Assembly (NCBI GenBank): GCA_023078685.1
Contig: JALGAS010000012.1
Location: forward strand, 248,001-312,000
DNA length: 64,000 nt
Origin: Neopestalotiopsis rosae
Taxonomy: Eukaryota > Ascomycota > Sordariomycetes > Amphisphaeriales > Sporocadaceae
Direction: 5' to 3'
Shown: in pieces, positions 45,858 through 58,100 of the stretch
Position numbering within the stretch: position 1 is the first letter of the stretch
How the letters are laid out: the number at the start of each line of letters is the position of its first letter
Notes under the pieces: generated by a model
Databases searched by the model: none
What the model was told of the DNA's origin: nothing
The model's input: only the letters and a program-made list of their open reading frames with translations
Position numbers and translations under genes: made by a program

Positions 45858-47135
45858 ATGTCAGAATTCTTCAGGTTTCCCGGTGAGATTGAATTCCCAT
45901 TTCCAACATTCTGTGTTTGGGCACTCAAAATGGCTCATCGAGATATCACACCCAAACTGCGTGGTCTTTGTACGCCCCCTATTACTCCAGAAGCCACGCC
46001 TCCAAAGTCAGCGTCTCGAGCCAAGAGTCTACCGGCCGGTCCCACCTTTAACATCAAGGGGTCTACAGTCTGGAAGAGATTTGCAGAAAAGCACAGCCCG
46101 ACCAGGCCGCTGGGGACGGAAGAGAACAAAGAGAACATCTCCACCGAGAAACGAGACCAGAAGCCCAGCTCCCATGTAAGAAGCAATGGAGACTCTGGTA
46201 GTATGGGGCCTCTTGTCACCTTGTGTGATCAACTAAAAGAATCACCACCAACGAGCGTCGACAAGAGAATCCAAGCCTGTCTCCGAAAGCGGCTGCCCCC
46301 TGCTCAGCACCAACACGCTGGTGTTGGCAACAACTACATTTTCGAAGTGACGCCGAGAGACTCCCCCAGGTGGACCATAGTAAAGATTGGCGTGACCAGA
46401 GGACCCGAACATGTCCGGCTGGCGGGCATCGCCCGTGACTGCCACCACCTTGCTTTGAAGGCGCAAGATGACCCGGAGCACATACCCATTCGGTTGTATC
46501 AACGGGCCGAGACCCTGGCGCACACCGAGCTGGCGGCGTTCCGGTGGCCGGTCCACTGCAAATGCAAGGTCAAAAACCACCGCGAGTACTTTGCCGTGCA
46601 TAAGGACGAGGCGCTCGAGGTGGTACAGCGGTGGAGGGAGTTTTGCCGCCGCGAGCCCTACGACGGCCAAGGGCATCTGCGCCCCTTTTGGCGGCACCGT
46701 CTCGACCGGTTTACGTCCATCTGCGGCATCGCGGACGAGTCCGGGCCCGCCACGCTGGCTCATCAGAAGCGGTCGCAACGATGGAACAAGTTCATGAACC
46801 CTAGCAGGTTCGAAGTCATGTGGTACGACGTGGAGCAAACGTTGAGCAGCGTCTGGAAATGGAGGTGGCTTGCCGTGGCCCTAGTCCAGAGCTTTGTGAT
46901 AGCTATCCTGGCTCTTCCCCACGTCTATCCCATCTTCATATTTGCTTTCATGGTAACTTGGGTGTCAGCAGAGACTTCTGTCATTCCACAACCCTTGTTT
47001 CTCAGAGCCATTGGTTGGTCATCAGCGAGCATTCGACGAACAGGTCTTCATAGATATAAGGACGAGTCGACTTCTCCAGATGATTCTATCTACATCGATC
47101 CGTTTCAAGAAGGAAGTGGTAGTCAAGTCTCGTAG
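45858..47135 (+). CDS. T5orf172 (GIY-YIG-like nuclease) domain protein with C-terminal membrane helices
   Basis: Single exon, 425 aa from 45858; a second in-frame ATG at 45930 is the alternative start and loses nothing conserved. The first 150 residues are polar and disordered. Residues about 155-285 match the T5orf172/DUF1766 pattern: GVGNNYIFEVTPRD, then WTIVKIGVTRG, the charged helix RLAGIARDCHHLAL, then AETLAHTELAAFRWP, the Cys pair HCKCK, and HREYFAVHKDEALEVVQRWREFC. This family belongs to the GIY-YIG endonuclease superfamily. The catalytic core looks mostly intact, though the first motif is YIFEV...IVKIG rather than GIY...YIG. Residues about 335-375 hold two hydrophobic segments (WRWLAVALVQSFVIAILAL and YPIFIFAFMVTWV), so the protein may sit in a membrane. 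The role in fungi is unknown. Confidence 0.82.
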   Translation: MSEFFRFPGEIEFPFPTFCVWALKMAHRDITPKLRGLCTPPITPEATPPKSASRAKSLPAGPTFNIKGSTVWKRFAEKHSPTRPLGTEENKENISTEKRDQKPSSHVRSNGDSGSMGPLVTLCDQLKESPPTSVDKRIQACLRKRLPPAQHQHAGVGNNYIFEVTPRDSPRWTIVKIGVTRGPEHVRLAGIARDCHHLALKAQDDPEHIPIRLYQRAETLAHTELAAFRWPVHCKCKVKNHREYFAVHKDEALEVVQRWREFCRREPYDGQGHLRPFWRHRLDRFTSICGIADESGPATLAHQKRSQRWNKFMNPSRFEVMWYDVEQTLSSVWKWRWLAVALVQSFVIAILALPHVYPIFIFAFMVTWVSAETSVIPQPLFLRAIGWSSASIRRTGLHRYKDESTSPDDSIYIDPFQEGSGSQVS

Positions 47136-47516
47136 ACGCCGAGATGATGGCGCTTGACATGGAGTTTGAAAAGTGGAGGAAGTTCTCCAGTCATACATCG
47201 AGCCTAGATGTTAAAGTACTTTCCGCGAGTCCACTAGATCCGATCTATAGACACAATCAAAAATGAGCTATGACTTAACTAGATCAGTCTGTAGGTGAAG
47301 CAAGAGCATCTTTGTATTGCTATAACTGCTTCATTAGGACAGCATTTGAGAGCATCTGGTTAAGAATATACAACTGAACCGAACCAATCTCTCTTTTTAT
47401 CGCCTGCTCGCAACTGGAGCGTCAAGTCTCCGCCGATGCAAAATAGCAGACCAAATAAGCACTCATCCATGGTGGCCACCTCTTGTGTATGAAATGCAGC
47501 AACTAGTAGACAGAAA
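47136..47516. other. Convergent intergenic region
   Basis: 3' flanks of the T5orf172 gene and the eIF6 gene; nothing recognisable. Confidence 0.5.
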
Positions 47517-48538
47517 CTAGTAGAAACTCTCGACCATGGTATCCTTCATGCTGCCCGAAATGTTGCCTGGAGCATTACCCTCGCCCAGTCTGAATACACT
47601 CTCGATGACACTGAGCTCGGTGGCCGTCGTGTCCAGACCCGTCACTGCCATCCAGTCGTTGACGACCATTCCGGCGCCGACAACGTTGCTGCCTCGGTTG
47701 ACACTGCCGGCCACGAGCGGCACCTGCAGCAGACTGCTGAGCTCGTCCTGGTCCTGTATGCTGGTCTTGGGGTGGACGAGACCGCCCTGGTTGCTGAGCG
47801 ACATGTAGGAGCCGACTAGCACGTTGTCGGCAATCGTCTGGCGGAACACCTCTACTCCGAGAACATCTGCAATAATCTCCTCCGTCTCGCGCTCCAGATC
47901 CGGGTGCACCAGGGCAATGTGGTCGTTTGTAACGATGACGTTGCCGAGTGCCGACAGACGCTCCTCAATGCGCTGTATCCGGATCTCATCCGGCAGGGAA
48001 TTTCGTAGGTGCTGCAGCTCTTGATCTGTCGTCGATGTGGGCACGAGGAGACCCTTGCGGTTTCTGTAGAAAGAGGACAAAGGTTAGCAGAAAATTTCTT
48101 CAAGAGCCATGGGATCACACGCCCAGCAACTTACCCTGCTGTTAATCGACCAATAATACGTGTGCCGGCAATGGTCGTCCGGCAAATAGGAATGACATCT
48201 TGGAGTTCTGCTTCAAATACACTATAGGTAGACGAGTCCGTGGTCAGCTTGGGAGTCTCTTGACTACTTTGCGACAGACTTCTGCCCCGCAATTGCGCAA
48301 GCAAGTCGCAGTCTTGGTAGTCGAGACATACCTGTAAAAGTTCTCACTGGCGCCGACAGCGGTCAGGGCGTAAGAGTTGGTAAGGGTAGAGAAAACACCA
48401 ATCCTATCATCATCGTCATGTCAGTCTACAGCCGCGGGCGAGTCGAGTTTTGCAGACCTCGAGCTTTCAGGGTCTTCTTTTTCTTTGGATGGTGGGGCCA
48501 TACTCGTTGGAGTTCTCAAACTGAGCTCGCACCGCCAT
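47517..48538 (-). CDS. TIF6: Eukaryotic translation initiation factor 6 (60S biogenesis and anti-association factor)
   Basis: Four exons, 48504..48538, 48332..48403, 48135..48221 and 47517..48063, give 246 aa; yeast Tif6 has 245. The sequence starts [19 protein letters not shown] and carries the family hallmarks [59 protein letters not shown] and [10 protein letters not shown]. The protein folds as a five-bladed beta-alpha propeller (pentein fold), binds the 60S subunit at the intersubunit face through uL14, prevents early 40S joining and is needed for 60S maturation. It is released by Sdo1/Efl1. The exons are short at the 5' end, with introns of 71-110 nt. The exon joins are fixed by very strong conservation. 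Confidence 0.97.
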
Positions 48539-49485
48539 GATTTAGTGAATGCTGTTGCAGAAACTTGTATGTTTGATTGTTGTAGTGAATGGTACTCGGA
48601 GGAACAGACAGACAAGGAAGCTGTCTATTGGGTATTCGGGTTCGAAAAGGTTGTTGCACTTTGGTTGTTTTTTTGCGAATGAGATCAGCAATCGCAAAAA
48701 AGATGGGCGGGATTGATTGCAGATAAAGAGAGTCGAAGTCGTGTGTGGTGGGGCAGTCTGCACTTCAATTCTTTTTGCCCGCCGCCCCAGACTGATGAAT
48801 GACTGCCCACGCCTTTGACGTACTAGGCTTTTGCTAGGTACCTTGCAGGCTAGCCTAGCTGGTAGGGATGGAGGAGTAGAATTTCTCAGCAAGCCGATGA
48901 CTCAACCCATGGCATCGCCACTGCGGACGATGACTCTCATATCCAATACAACCTGGACAATTTCTAGTTCTTTTTCTTTTGGGTGCAGCAGTCAAGTGGC
49001 TCGGTTTCTGTTCATGGTCAAAAAGTTGTTCAATCTAGAAATGGCCAATGGTCTTGCAGGTAGTCTGAACTATTGCCCTTGACCCCAGGTGCATCACTAT
49101 GATTCATTCCGAACAGTCTGTGGCTGTGGAGACTTCAGCCTCGTCTTCATGCATTAGATGCCTGCTTATTCATAGAGTATCAATTCAATATCATATCTTC
49201 ATTCATCATATCATGGTCTATCCCTTTCGCATCACGGTTCGACTTTTTGAACTGCTGAAATTAACAAGCCCAAAACACCGGCAAGAAACAGCACCTCCTA
49301 CACTTCAGAATTACCATTGTATTGAAAACAGACTTGTGGGGTATCTTATGTCTATGCGCTTGGCAAGCTCAACAACGCCGCGCCAAACACCATGTGACCC
49401 TTGTCCACACAACCATATCTGGGTGTGAAAACCATTCCAAACGCCTGTGTATAAATACCATCATAAATCAAGAGCAACAAAAACC
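48539..49485. other. Intergenic, eIF6 promoter side
   Basis: About 950 bp between the eIF6 start and the 3' end of the next minus-strand gene. No gene recognised. Confidence 0.5.
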
Positions 49486-51610
49486 TCATCGTACTTCGAC
49501 GGCTGGAAAGTACCGCGGTCCCGCAAAACCACTGGCAACCACTGCCTGTATGTCGATATTGGATGTCGAATCCGGATGGGGACTCCACATCTTCAATAAA
49601 ATGAACCTGCCCGATACTGGCGGGTCAAACTTGATGGTACATTTGCTCTTGTCCGGTTCAATAAAGAATCTCGCGTGCGCTGCCATTAAATCGCCTTCGC
49701 CAGCCGATGAGGAGCCACCGGCTGCTTCCTGAGAAGCCTCTACTTCTGATCGAATTGAATCCAAGTTGTAGGGGAAGTAGCGCCGGCGCCGTAGTCCGTG
49801 GTTGCTGGGCACTATTGTATCCGAGTCGTCCAGTCCGCTATCTTCTTCGTTCTCAAATGGCAAAGCGCCAATCCTATTCGGTGCTTGCTGCCAGAATGGT
49901 CTCATGCTCGGATCGTCCTCGTCATCGCTGCAGACTGTAGTCACGTGAAACGGTGGCGGCGATGCTGTGAATTCGGGAGGTATTTGTGCGCTCCTATACT
50001 CGTTCTCGTCGCCATCATCCATGCCATCCATGCCGATAGTCCAGAGCCTGCGGGCTCGCATCCTCGATACGCTATTCCCAGCCTCGGTATTGCGGTTTGA
50101 CAAGAGTGGCACGGAAGGCTGATCATCTCGATCTGTACGGCGGGAACTCGAAGTTCGCGAATAGGATATCTGATACCGAGCTGTACGTGCCAACAAATCT
50201 GCATTCATTGAAACAAAAACCATGCCTTCTCGGACTGGCGAGGAAAAGTTATGCCGGGGGGCCTTGATGACCAATTCTTTTAATGTGAAGACAGTAGAGC
50301 CCTGGTGCCTCAAGACAATGTTGCATCGTGGCCCTTTTGTACAGTAGACGGAGGAGTCATTTTTGAGAATATTCTCGGCGGAATAAATATGGCTGTCGTC
50401 CGAGTAGATGCCCCCATCGCAGCTTACAATTTCCATGGTAAGAGCCCCAGGTTCGACCTGTCCATACTTGCCATAACGAAATCCCTTGAATCCACTGGAC
50501 AGGCAATCCGAGTCCAGCTTCCGTCGCTTGGTACGGGGGTTGTCGTCGTTCGACTCTTGGGTTTGTAATGGCGGAGAAGGAAATGCCAGTTGGTCCGAAT
50601 AGGCATGCGGAGGTGGCGTTGCAAAGTCCAGCAGAGCTCGCAGCTCATTGTTTCCATCGTCCATCGACTCGTGCAGGGCTCGCATGGTCTGAAGGTGCTG
50701 ATAATCCCTTGCACTTTGAGGTGTTCTCGTTCGCCGCATGCCACTATCTGGTATGTCGTCCGAGGCCAGGTGTCGTTCAATAAGCCGCTCCGCCCGCCGC
50801 CATCCATATCTCGAGCCCGTGTGCGTCTGGAACGCTGCTAATGCTGCCGATCGGCGGTTGCCGTTTGTGATTGACCGGAGTGGAGGAAGCGAGGGTACTC
50901 CCGAAGATCCCTGGTTCACATCCCGCGAATCGGAGCCCCCATTATTGTCCGAAGACATGTCGTTTTGCAAAGCCGGACGAGTGCCCGGCGGCGACGCAGA
51001 ACCCGTAGCTGATGCCGAAGCCCAGCGGTTTAAATGGCTCCTTGCCAATTCCCTCCGAGCACTATGCAAGAGGCCAGCGCGGCGATGAGCGTTGGCCTGA
51101 AACCTTTCAATAGCCCGATAAAGTTCACCAGAGGGACTTATCTCGGAAGAGTGAGAGGCGTGGTCATCGAGAATGAAACGGACAATCTCATCTGCAGACT
51201 GGTATCTTGTTGGAGGACCAGAACCCGAATGGTCTGAACGATTATTCGACTAGAGTGGCAGGAGTAGAGTCAGCCAGGAGTCGTATAAAAGTGTACCTTG
51301 AGACGGCCTGCCAGGAAAGACTCGTAGCCGAAGCAAACCTGGTCGTTTGCGACCTCAAAGGACAGCAGTACATGGGCACATTTGACCTACCATTTACCAT
51401 GAAGCAGTGGAGGCGGAGACCCGAACAGAATGCGGGTGGCTTGTTTGGTGGTCTTTGATGCTCGCCTCGTTGGATCGGTACCACAGGTTGGGTCGATTTC
51501 TGATTGCACGAGGATTCGGACAAATGTGTTCTCGAGTCTGTGAATATTTCGATGGCCTGTGGCAGAATCGGATCGTCGAAAGAAGGCTGTAGCGGTCTTG
51601 ATGATGGCAA
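49486..51610 (-). CDS. Conserved fungal protein of unknown function, 5' end tentative
   Basis: The main exon is 49486..51249 (587 codons plus stop) and begins at an AG acceptor, not an ATG. A second exon 51297..51386 joins in phase 0 (VKCAHVLLSFEVANDQVCFGYES). A first exon 51482..51610 starting MPSSRPLQPSFDD fits in frame through a 95-nt intron, giving 660 aa. The first exon is the weakest part. Residues about 120-260 are polar with SARD and RR motifs. A middle region (GPRCNIVLRHQGSTVFTLKELVIKAPRHNFSSPVREGMVFVSM) looks like beta strands. The end (CTIKFDPPVSGRFILLKMWSPHP...VVASGFAGPRYFP) does too, so the two parts may form one beta-sandwich split by a long acidic insert. I do not recognise the family by name. 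It faces the AOS1 gene head to head across 826 bp. Confidence 0.65.
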
Positions 51611-52436
51611 GACGTTGGAGGATCAACGCCCGAAGTCAACTTGAGGAGGTGTGTGACCTGAAAGAGAGGCCAGAGATGGGGCAAATGTCACCAAACCGGG
51701 CCACTAAACCAACGCGGGGTCTACTGTAAAGAAGGTCAACGGTAGGGGCCAACACGTGCCGTTGGGTCGCCTGTAACAAGGCTCTCTCGCCATGGAACAA
51801 AGCCGATACAGGTACCACATGCGCTGCACATTGGCGCTAATAGTCCCTAGGTTAGGTTCTTTGGTAGCGAAGCAACGGTACGTACCTGCCCACTAAACCG
51901 TGTTTGTCGGTTTGTTCCTCAGCACAACCAACCTGCTGCAAGAGTCCAAGTCTGGGTGAGGCTCAACGTAAACGAATACGCAAACGCGCCTGCGCATCAA
52001 TCTATCCCATCCATTTTCCTACTTTACAACAAACGACTTGCACAGCGCGTACCGAGATATCAAGACTTGTTTTCATTGTTTCGCGACGCGCTGAACATTC
52101 ATCATCATTGATTCCAGCGCCTGTCTTTCTTTTGTTCTCAGCTCAAAACTTCTGTTTGCCTTTGGAACCCAAAGTCGCAGGAATATGAGGATGCCTTAGA
52201 CCTCATTCATCAAATTTACCAAGGTTGAGAAGCTGCATTCCGTCGCGCTGTCCCAAACCAACGGATCCCGGGGCACACAAGGCTATCGTCAAGGCATCAA
52301 CGGGATTTATCAAGCTTTTGCGCTTTCTTCATTAGACTGCAATCTGTATCCTGGGGAGCATTGCAAATCATTTGGCGCACAGCCTCATCAACATCTACCT
52401 ACGTCATCTTGAAGATCGCCAGCAGCATCATCAAAC
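51611..52436. other. Divergent promoter region
   Basis: 826 bp between the conserved protein gene and AOS1, transcribed away from each other. Nothing further identified. Confidence 0.5.
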
Positions 52437-54093
52437 ATGGAGCAGCAAGAGGAACAACCGCAGGCACCGCAACCACAGCAATCGCCGCCACAGCAAAATA
52501 ATGAGGCCACTGTCACTACCACCATGCCAGAAAGACCAGCTCAAGAACCGGCCACGGCTCCGGTTGAGCAGCAACAGCAACAGCAACAGCAACCCATCCA
52601 GGACAATGGCACAACACAGCTTCACCAACTACCAGTGGACAGCAGCAACAACTTGATGCCGCTGCCAGATCAACAACAAGCCGACCCCAATGGAATGGGC
52701 ATGGGACTGGGAATGGGTCAATTTGATCCCAATGCCTTCATCCCACTTCCGCAAGACATGAATTTCGCCACGGGAGCCAATGGTATGGCTTTTGCGGACC
52801 CGACACTCATGATGATGGCGGCAAGTCAGCAGATGGGTCTACCCAACATGCCAGCCCCGGAAATGAATGGCCATGGCAATGAAAACGGCATCACTGCTGG
52901 TACGTAAATCTCTCATATCCGACTCGTACAATCAATGCTGATTATTTTTAGATGAAATCGCCCTCTATGATCGACAAATTCGTCTCTGGGGCATGAAGGC
53001 GCAACAAAAAATTCGAAGCGCCAACATTCTCCTCATCACCTTGAAGGCCCTCGCCAGCGAGATCGCCAAGAACCTGGTACTCGCAGGCATTGGCTCACTC
53101 ACCATTGTCGATGATGAGCTTGTAAGCGAATCTGATCTGGGCGCCGGGTTTTGTCTTTCGCAAGAGCACCTGGGACAGAACCGAGCCCAGGCTGCCAGTG
53201 AGAATCTCCGAAAACTCAATCCTCGCGTCAATGTGTTTGCAGATCCCAATGGAATCATGACCAAGGGCGCGTCGTACTTTTCTGCATTCGACATTGTCAT
53301 TGCCACTGATCTGAACCCAACGACATATGCCTTTATCAATACGGCCACGCGCCTGTACAATCGCCAATTTTACGCGGCAGCCTCCCATGGCTTCTACGGT
53401 TACATATTCTGCGACTTGATCGAGCATGACTATGTATTACAGCGTGATAAGAGCAATGTGGACACCAAGGTTGCCGAGGAGACCCGAACCCGCAGTGTCA
53501 TTGACGTCAAGACGAAACAAGAAGGCGAAAAGAAGATCGAGGTTGTCACGAAACGCGAGCTTTACTCGACGTGGGATCTTGCTTCTGAAACAAGTCTGCT
53601 TCCCAAGGATTACAGAAACTCTAAGCGACGGCTCAAGACTGTCACTCCTGCCCTCTCGTGTTTCCGGGCCCTGTGGAGATTCCAGGCCGACCAGAACCGC
53701 AATCCTGGCCCGAATCGATCAGATCTCGAGACCTTTACCAAGAACGCCACCGCCAACCACCAGCTGCTGGGCCTGCCCACCGAAACACTCAAGTCCGAGT
53801 TCTTGCGAAGTTTCCTGCAAAACATTGGCAGCGAGATTGCGCCAGTGACAGCCATTCTCGGTGGACAACTCGCTCAAGATGTTATCAACGTTCTTGGTGC
53901 CAACCAGCCTCCGATTCAAAACATGGTCATTTTCGACGGCAACAAGATGCAAGCAGACATGTACCCGCTCCATCCCGAATCTACAGGCGGTATGCGCCTA
54001 GGACGTGCTCAGCTGGACATGTCCATGCCACCCTTGCCAACTGTCGACTTTAGCTCGATGCCTCAACAGCAGTTTCCCGATCCCGCGATGTAG
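52437..54093 (+). CDS. AOS1: SUMO-activating enzyme subunit Aos1-like, with Gln-rich N-terminal extension
   Basis: Two exons, 52437..52899 and 52952..54093, give 534 aa; the 52-nt intron is in phase 1. The conserved part starts at residue about 155 with DEIALYDRQIRLWGMKAQQKIRSANILL, the E1 signature of Aos1/SAE1. Next come the nucleotide-fold region LKALASEIAKNLVLAGIGSLTIVDDE, the SDLGAGFCL motif, GQNRAQAASENLRKLNPRV, and AILGGQLAQDVINVLG near the end. Aos1 pairs with Uba2 to adenylate SUMO; the catalytic Cys is on Uba2, and none is expected here. Human SAE1 and yeast Aos1 have about 346 aa. The extra residues are a 150-aa N-terminus rich in Gln, Pro and Met-Gly, with a run of eight Gln, and a short C-terminal tail ending in MPQQQFPDPAM. 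The extension sits in its own exon. Confidence 0.93.
52568..52592 (+). repeat. CAG/CAA trinucleotide run encoding polyglutamine
   Basis: Mixed CAG and CAA codons give eight consecutive Gln in the N-terminal extension of Aos1. Codon mixing makes slippage less likely than a pure CAG run. Confidence 0.8.
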
Positions 54094-55119
54094 GACAGTC
54101 CGCAGGTGATTGCGGAAATCGATGCTATCATCAAGTATGCAATGAACAAGGCGCTGGGCGATCCAAGGAATTTAGGCTGGTAGTTGCCACTTTCATCATG
54201 GTGTCTACGTAGTGCGTCTTCATGGGATGCACCGTACCGCGGCTGTGTAGTCACGTAGTGACAAGACATCAAGCGACTATCGTGCGTCGAGACTGGATCT
54301 AGGTCCCTGAGTGTAGAAAAGATGCCCGCCGCGCCCAGCAGCGCGTTTGCCATGTTCTTCCCCACTTGCCCTGCTCTACATATATGCATATCAAGGATGG
54401 ATTATCAATTACAGAATGTGGTGGCGACAAATGTTTAGAAAGAATGTGTACACTAGGTAGTTTGTTAACGAATAAGACGACATGTCATGATTGCATTTCA
54501 ATTTCATCTAAAGCACGATTGTGTATTGTTACCCGGAAAATTGATGCTGGTGTAAGGAACTTATATATTACATACAGTATTGCGACAATAAGGTCACACA
54601 AGTCATACACGGTTACTTCTTATAGTGCAAAGTCTTCATGATGGACTCGCTATAAACCTGTCTGTTTCCCCCCGTCCAGCACAACATTTGCATTTGCCAA
54701 CACGCCATGGCTCTTTGCTTGCTTCCCAGCATTACAACAAACTGTACGTAGTTATATACAGACTTTAGAAATAACCATATAACCTGAGCGCAAAATCCAC
54801 CCCCTAATCGCACCTTTATGCTTGTGTGGGAATCTTTTGGTAGTGCCTTTCCCCCTGAAACAGCGCGGCACAAGTGTTGGCCACGACTTTTTATTAAATC
54901 AATCTCGGAACTCCTTCGCCATGCTGCGTGTTTGCTGTGATAGTGTACAGATTTTTCAGGTTTAAAAAACAAAATGGGAAAAGGAAATGGTATGGTAGAC
55001 TGAAAGAGAAAATCTCCGATGTGGTACGGGCAAGGGAGGAAATAATGTCGGGCTCATCAAGTTTGAGCTGTAGTGTGAACGCGGAAATATGGGACCCGCG
55101 ACGCAGACTAGCCATCAAT
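54094..55119. other. Convergent intergenic region, no gene seen
   Basis: About 1 kb between AOS1 and the RG-rich protein gene, tail to tail. No credible coding frame. Confidence 0.5.
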
Positions 55120-58100
55120 TCATTTGGGAGATTCGGTGTCCTCTACCGAACCCTCCTTGCGTGAACCGGCTCGACCGCGGTTTCTTTGGCCATTGTTGAC
55201 CGACCATCCCCTGATAGTGGTCGGCCCCGTGCGAGGCGGAGGCTCATTCGCCATGTAGTCCTTGATCGCGCCCTTTGGATCATAGTTTGACAGGCGGAGT
55301 TCTGTTCCACCATTCGAAGGCCATTGTCGGCTGTAAGGCACCGGAGCTGCGGCGATCTTGCGGTACTTGGCGTTGTTCTGCTGTCCGTTATTGGATGAGA
55401 TTGAGCCCCTCGATTGTGGTGTAGACGAAGTAGGAGAGTTCAACGGACCTGGGGGTCCCGGAAGTCCGCTCCCCGTCAATGCCGGAGACGACGGCCCCAT
55501 TGGATGTGATAACAGTGATGCCAGAGGAGCCGAGCCTGGCATAGTGGGCGACAACGCTGCCGGGTAACCCGGCAGTTGTTGCGACGGGTGGGATTGCTGA
55601 CTTGGGATGATTAGTGGAGCAGGCACAGGTGCGCCCTGCCGAGGGGCGATCGGGGGGATAGGCGGCTGCTCAGGATGAGGAAATCCATGGTGGAATGGCC
55701 GATGTGTTTGCGAGGGTGGGTAGAAGCCGTTGCCAACTCCATGAGCATGATCATACTCTTGTTTGAGCGGCTGGGGAGGTTGCGGAGGGCCTGCTGCTTG
55801 GAGAGGTGCCGAGGAAGCTGCATACGGAGGCTGGCCGTCGGCGTAAGGGCCAATGCCCAATGCCTTGTCGCGTCTTGTAGGTCTGAGCGGCGGGAGAGCT
55901 GGGCTATTTCTTCCGGTGCTCTGTCCAGTAAATGGGTTGCGCGCGGGAGTTGGTTCGCGGCCCTCAATGCTTTGCTGTGGAGCAGGCGCAATGGATGCGT
56001 ACGGAGCAGGATTCAGAGCTGTTTGCAGAAAACCAGGCTGAGGGGCCTGTGGACCATGTCGGCCGTCGGCCATGGCTGGGTCAGAAGGGTGGCCACCAGA
56101 GCGAAGTTCGGACATGTCGGCCAGTACACTGAGGCCAAACGTATCAACAGGATGGTGACGGGGTGGCATAGGAGGGTGATGAACAGGTGGGCCCCTAACA
56201 AAGACGTCTCGAACGGGATCGAAAGGTCTGGAGGCTCTTGGGTTCGGCAGTAGGCCCACCTCGCGCATGAACTCTTCCTCGTCGAGTTGGCTCGCTGCAC
56301 TGAGAAGATTCGCAGCGCCACGTTGACGCGTCAGGTTGCTTCGGGCATCGTTGGCCATGATGTTGGGCGGAATGCGGAAAACTTGGCGTTCCTCCACAAT
56401 GGCTGCGGCCTGTTCGTACTCGTCCACTGACTCTTCCTCTTCTTGCCTCTCTTCCTCCTCTGCTGCAGCAATCTTGTCGAGTTCGGCCTGTCTCTCTTGC
56501 TCTTTCTGTTGCTTCTGACGAATCTCGTCTGTAGTAATGTCGTCAACCTCGAGTTCCATATCCTTTCTTAGACATTCCATCATGGCACTGATCTTGGTCT
56601 TTCCTGCGTCAGCTCTCAGAGCCTGGTCCATCAGCTTGGGCCGGACTGAACGCGAAGCATGCAAGGTGGTTCCATTTGGTGTGACCACAACGATAGGCCG
56701 AGTCGTGTCGACATGTTCGTGGGGAGGTTCAGACTCGTTGACTGATTCTGGCAGGAAGAATCCAAAGCGGGGATGAACCTTGTGTTTCTTAACCGTTTCG
56801 GGGTCTAGGTCACCATCCTTGTTGTCCAGGGCATTGTAGGTGACAATCGTCTGGTCAAGATGCCAGGCACGAGAATTTGGTTGGTTGAGGAATCTGCCGC
56901 GACTGTTCTTGGTGGCCTTTCGAGTAGAGTCATTAGTCGAGTCCCGGAAACCAATATCGTCGTCATCAAAGTCAAAGACGCAAGGAATAATGATGCGGTT
57001 GTTTGCTTTGGGACCACGCTTGTAGACGGTACGAACGCCCCACTGATCAGGTTCCGAGGCGCCCGTGGGCAGGTCAGGGAGATCCTTTTCCTTCTTTCCG
57101 GACGTGGTACTCTCTTGAGAGGACTCCTCGGGTGAGAGGCCCTCCTCGAGGGGAGTGGGAGATGGCGCGTTGGACTCAATTTCGCCGTCTGGTTCGGTTT
57201 CAGCGCTGAGTAGACCACCAATGTGACGCGGGCGTGGCGTCGATGAGTCTGGAGCCGAAGTAAATGAAGCACCAAGTAGCTTCTTGGTCTCTGGTTGGCC
57301 ATCGCCACTTTCCTCAGCCTTGCGCTTCGGGCCCGGCTTCTGCTTGATACGGCCAAGAGTGGTTCTGAGTGCCGATGCCTTGGTATCGGCTTGAAGTAGG
57401 TGAGGGTATGGGACCTCATAACCCTTGATAGGATGGTGAAACACATATGGGCCCTGTTCATCGACCACGGAGTCAGGCTTTTGAACAAATGTATACGCTG
57501 CGGGGATCTGGAAAGTATCAGTATACGACAGTAGCGGTAGAAAGGCAGTGGGTACTTACATTTGTGCCGTAGCCGCCGCCATGAAGTTCGCTAAGAATGC
57601 TGATTCTGTTGAGAAGTCCGTCCAAGAACTCGTCCGTCTTGTAATCGAAGCCATTCTGGGAGATGTGTCAGCAATGGGAGACTGTCACGTGAACATGTAT
57701 ATCGTATAGGAAAACTTACATTGAACTTCTCGAGAGAGATGACGTTGTCGTTTTCGGCCTTTGACTCGACCATGGACCGTCTGAGAGTTTCTTCCGATGT
57801 GAGATGCTCGAGTCTAGCCTTGAGCCTCTCGTCGAGCTCATTCTGGACCGCGGCATACTCGGGAACCTTGGTATGGAACTCGGGATCAGCAATCATTTGG
57901 TTTAGTGAGTGCTCAGCGAGTCGCTCGAGAGCGGGCTTCATGGCGGACGAGACATCCGAGTAGAGTTCACGCAAGTCCTTTGAGCGCTCGTACGCAGCTT
58001 GGACACGTGGTTGAGTGTAAGTCTTGTTACGGCCTCGACCGCGACCACGGTTGCCTCCGCGTTTGGCGACGGTAGTCTTGCGAGCCAGCGAGCCACCTCG

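Noticed and set aside
45622..46179. Plus-strand frame of 185 codons overlapping the start of the T5orf172 gene
   Set aside because: It overlaps the well-supported 425-residue frame and shows no conserved pattern.
55675..56253. Plus-strand frame within the RG-rich gene region
   Set aside because: Antisense to a low-complexity exon; low-complexity DNA opens several frames by chance.
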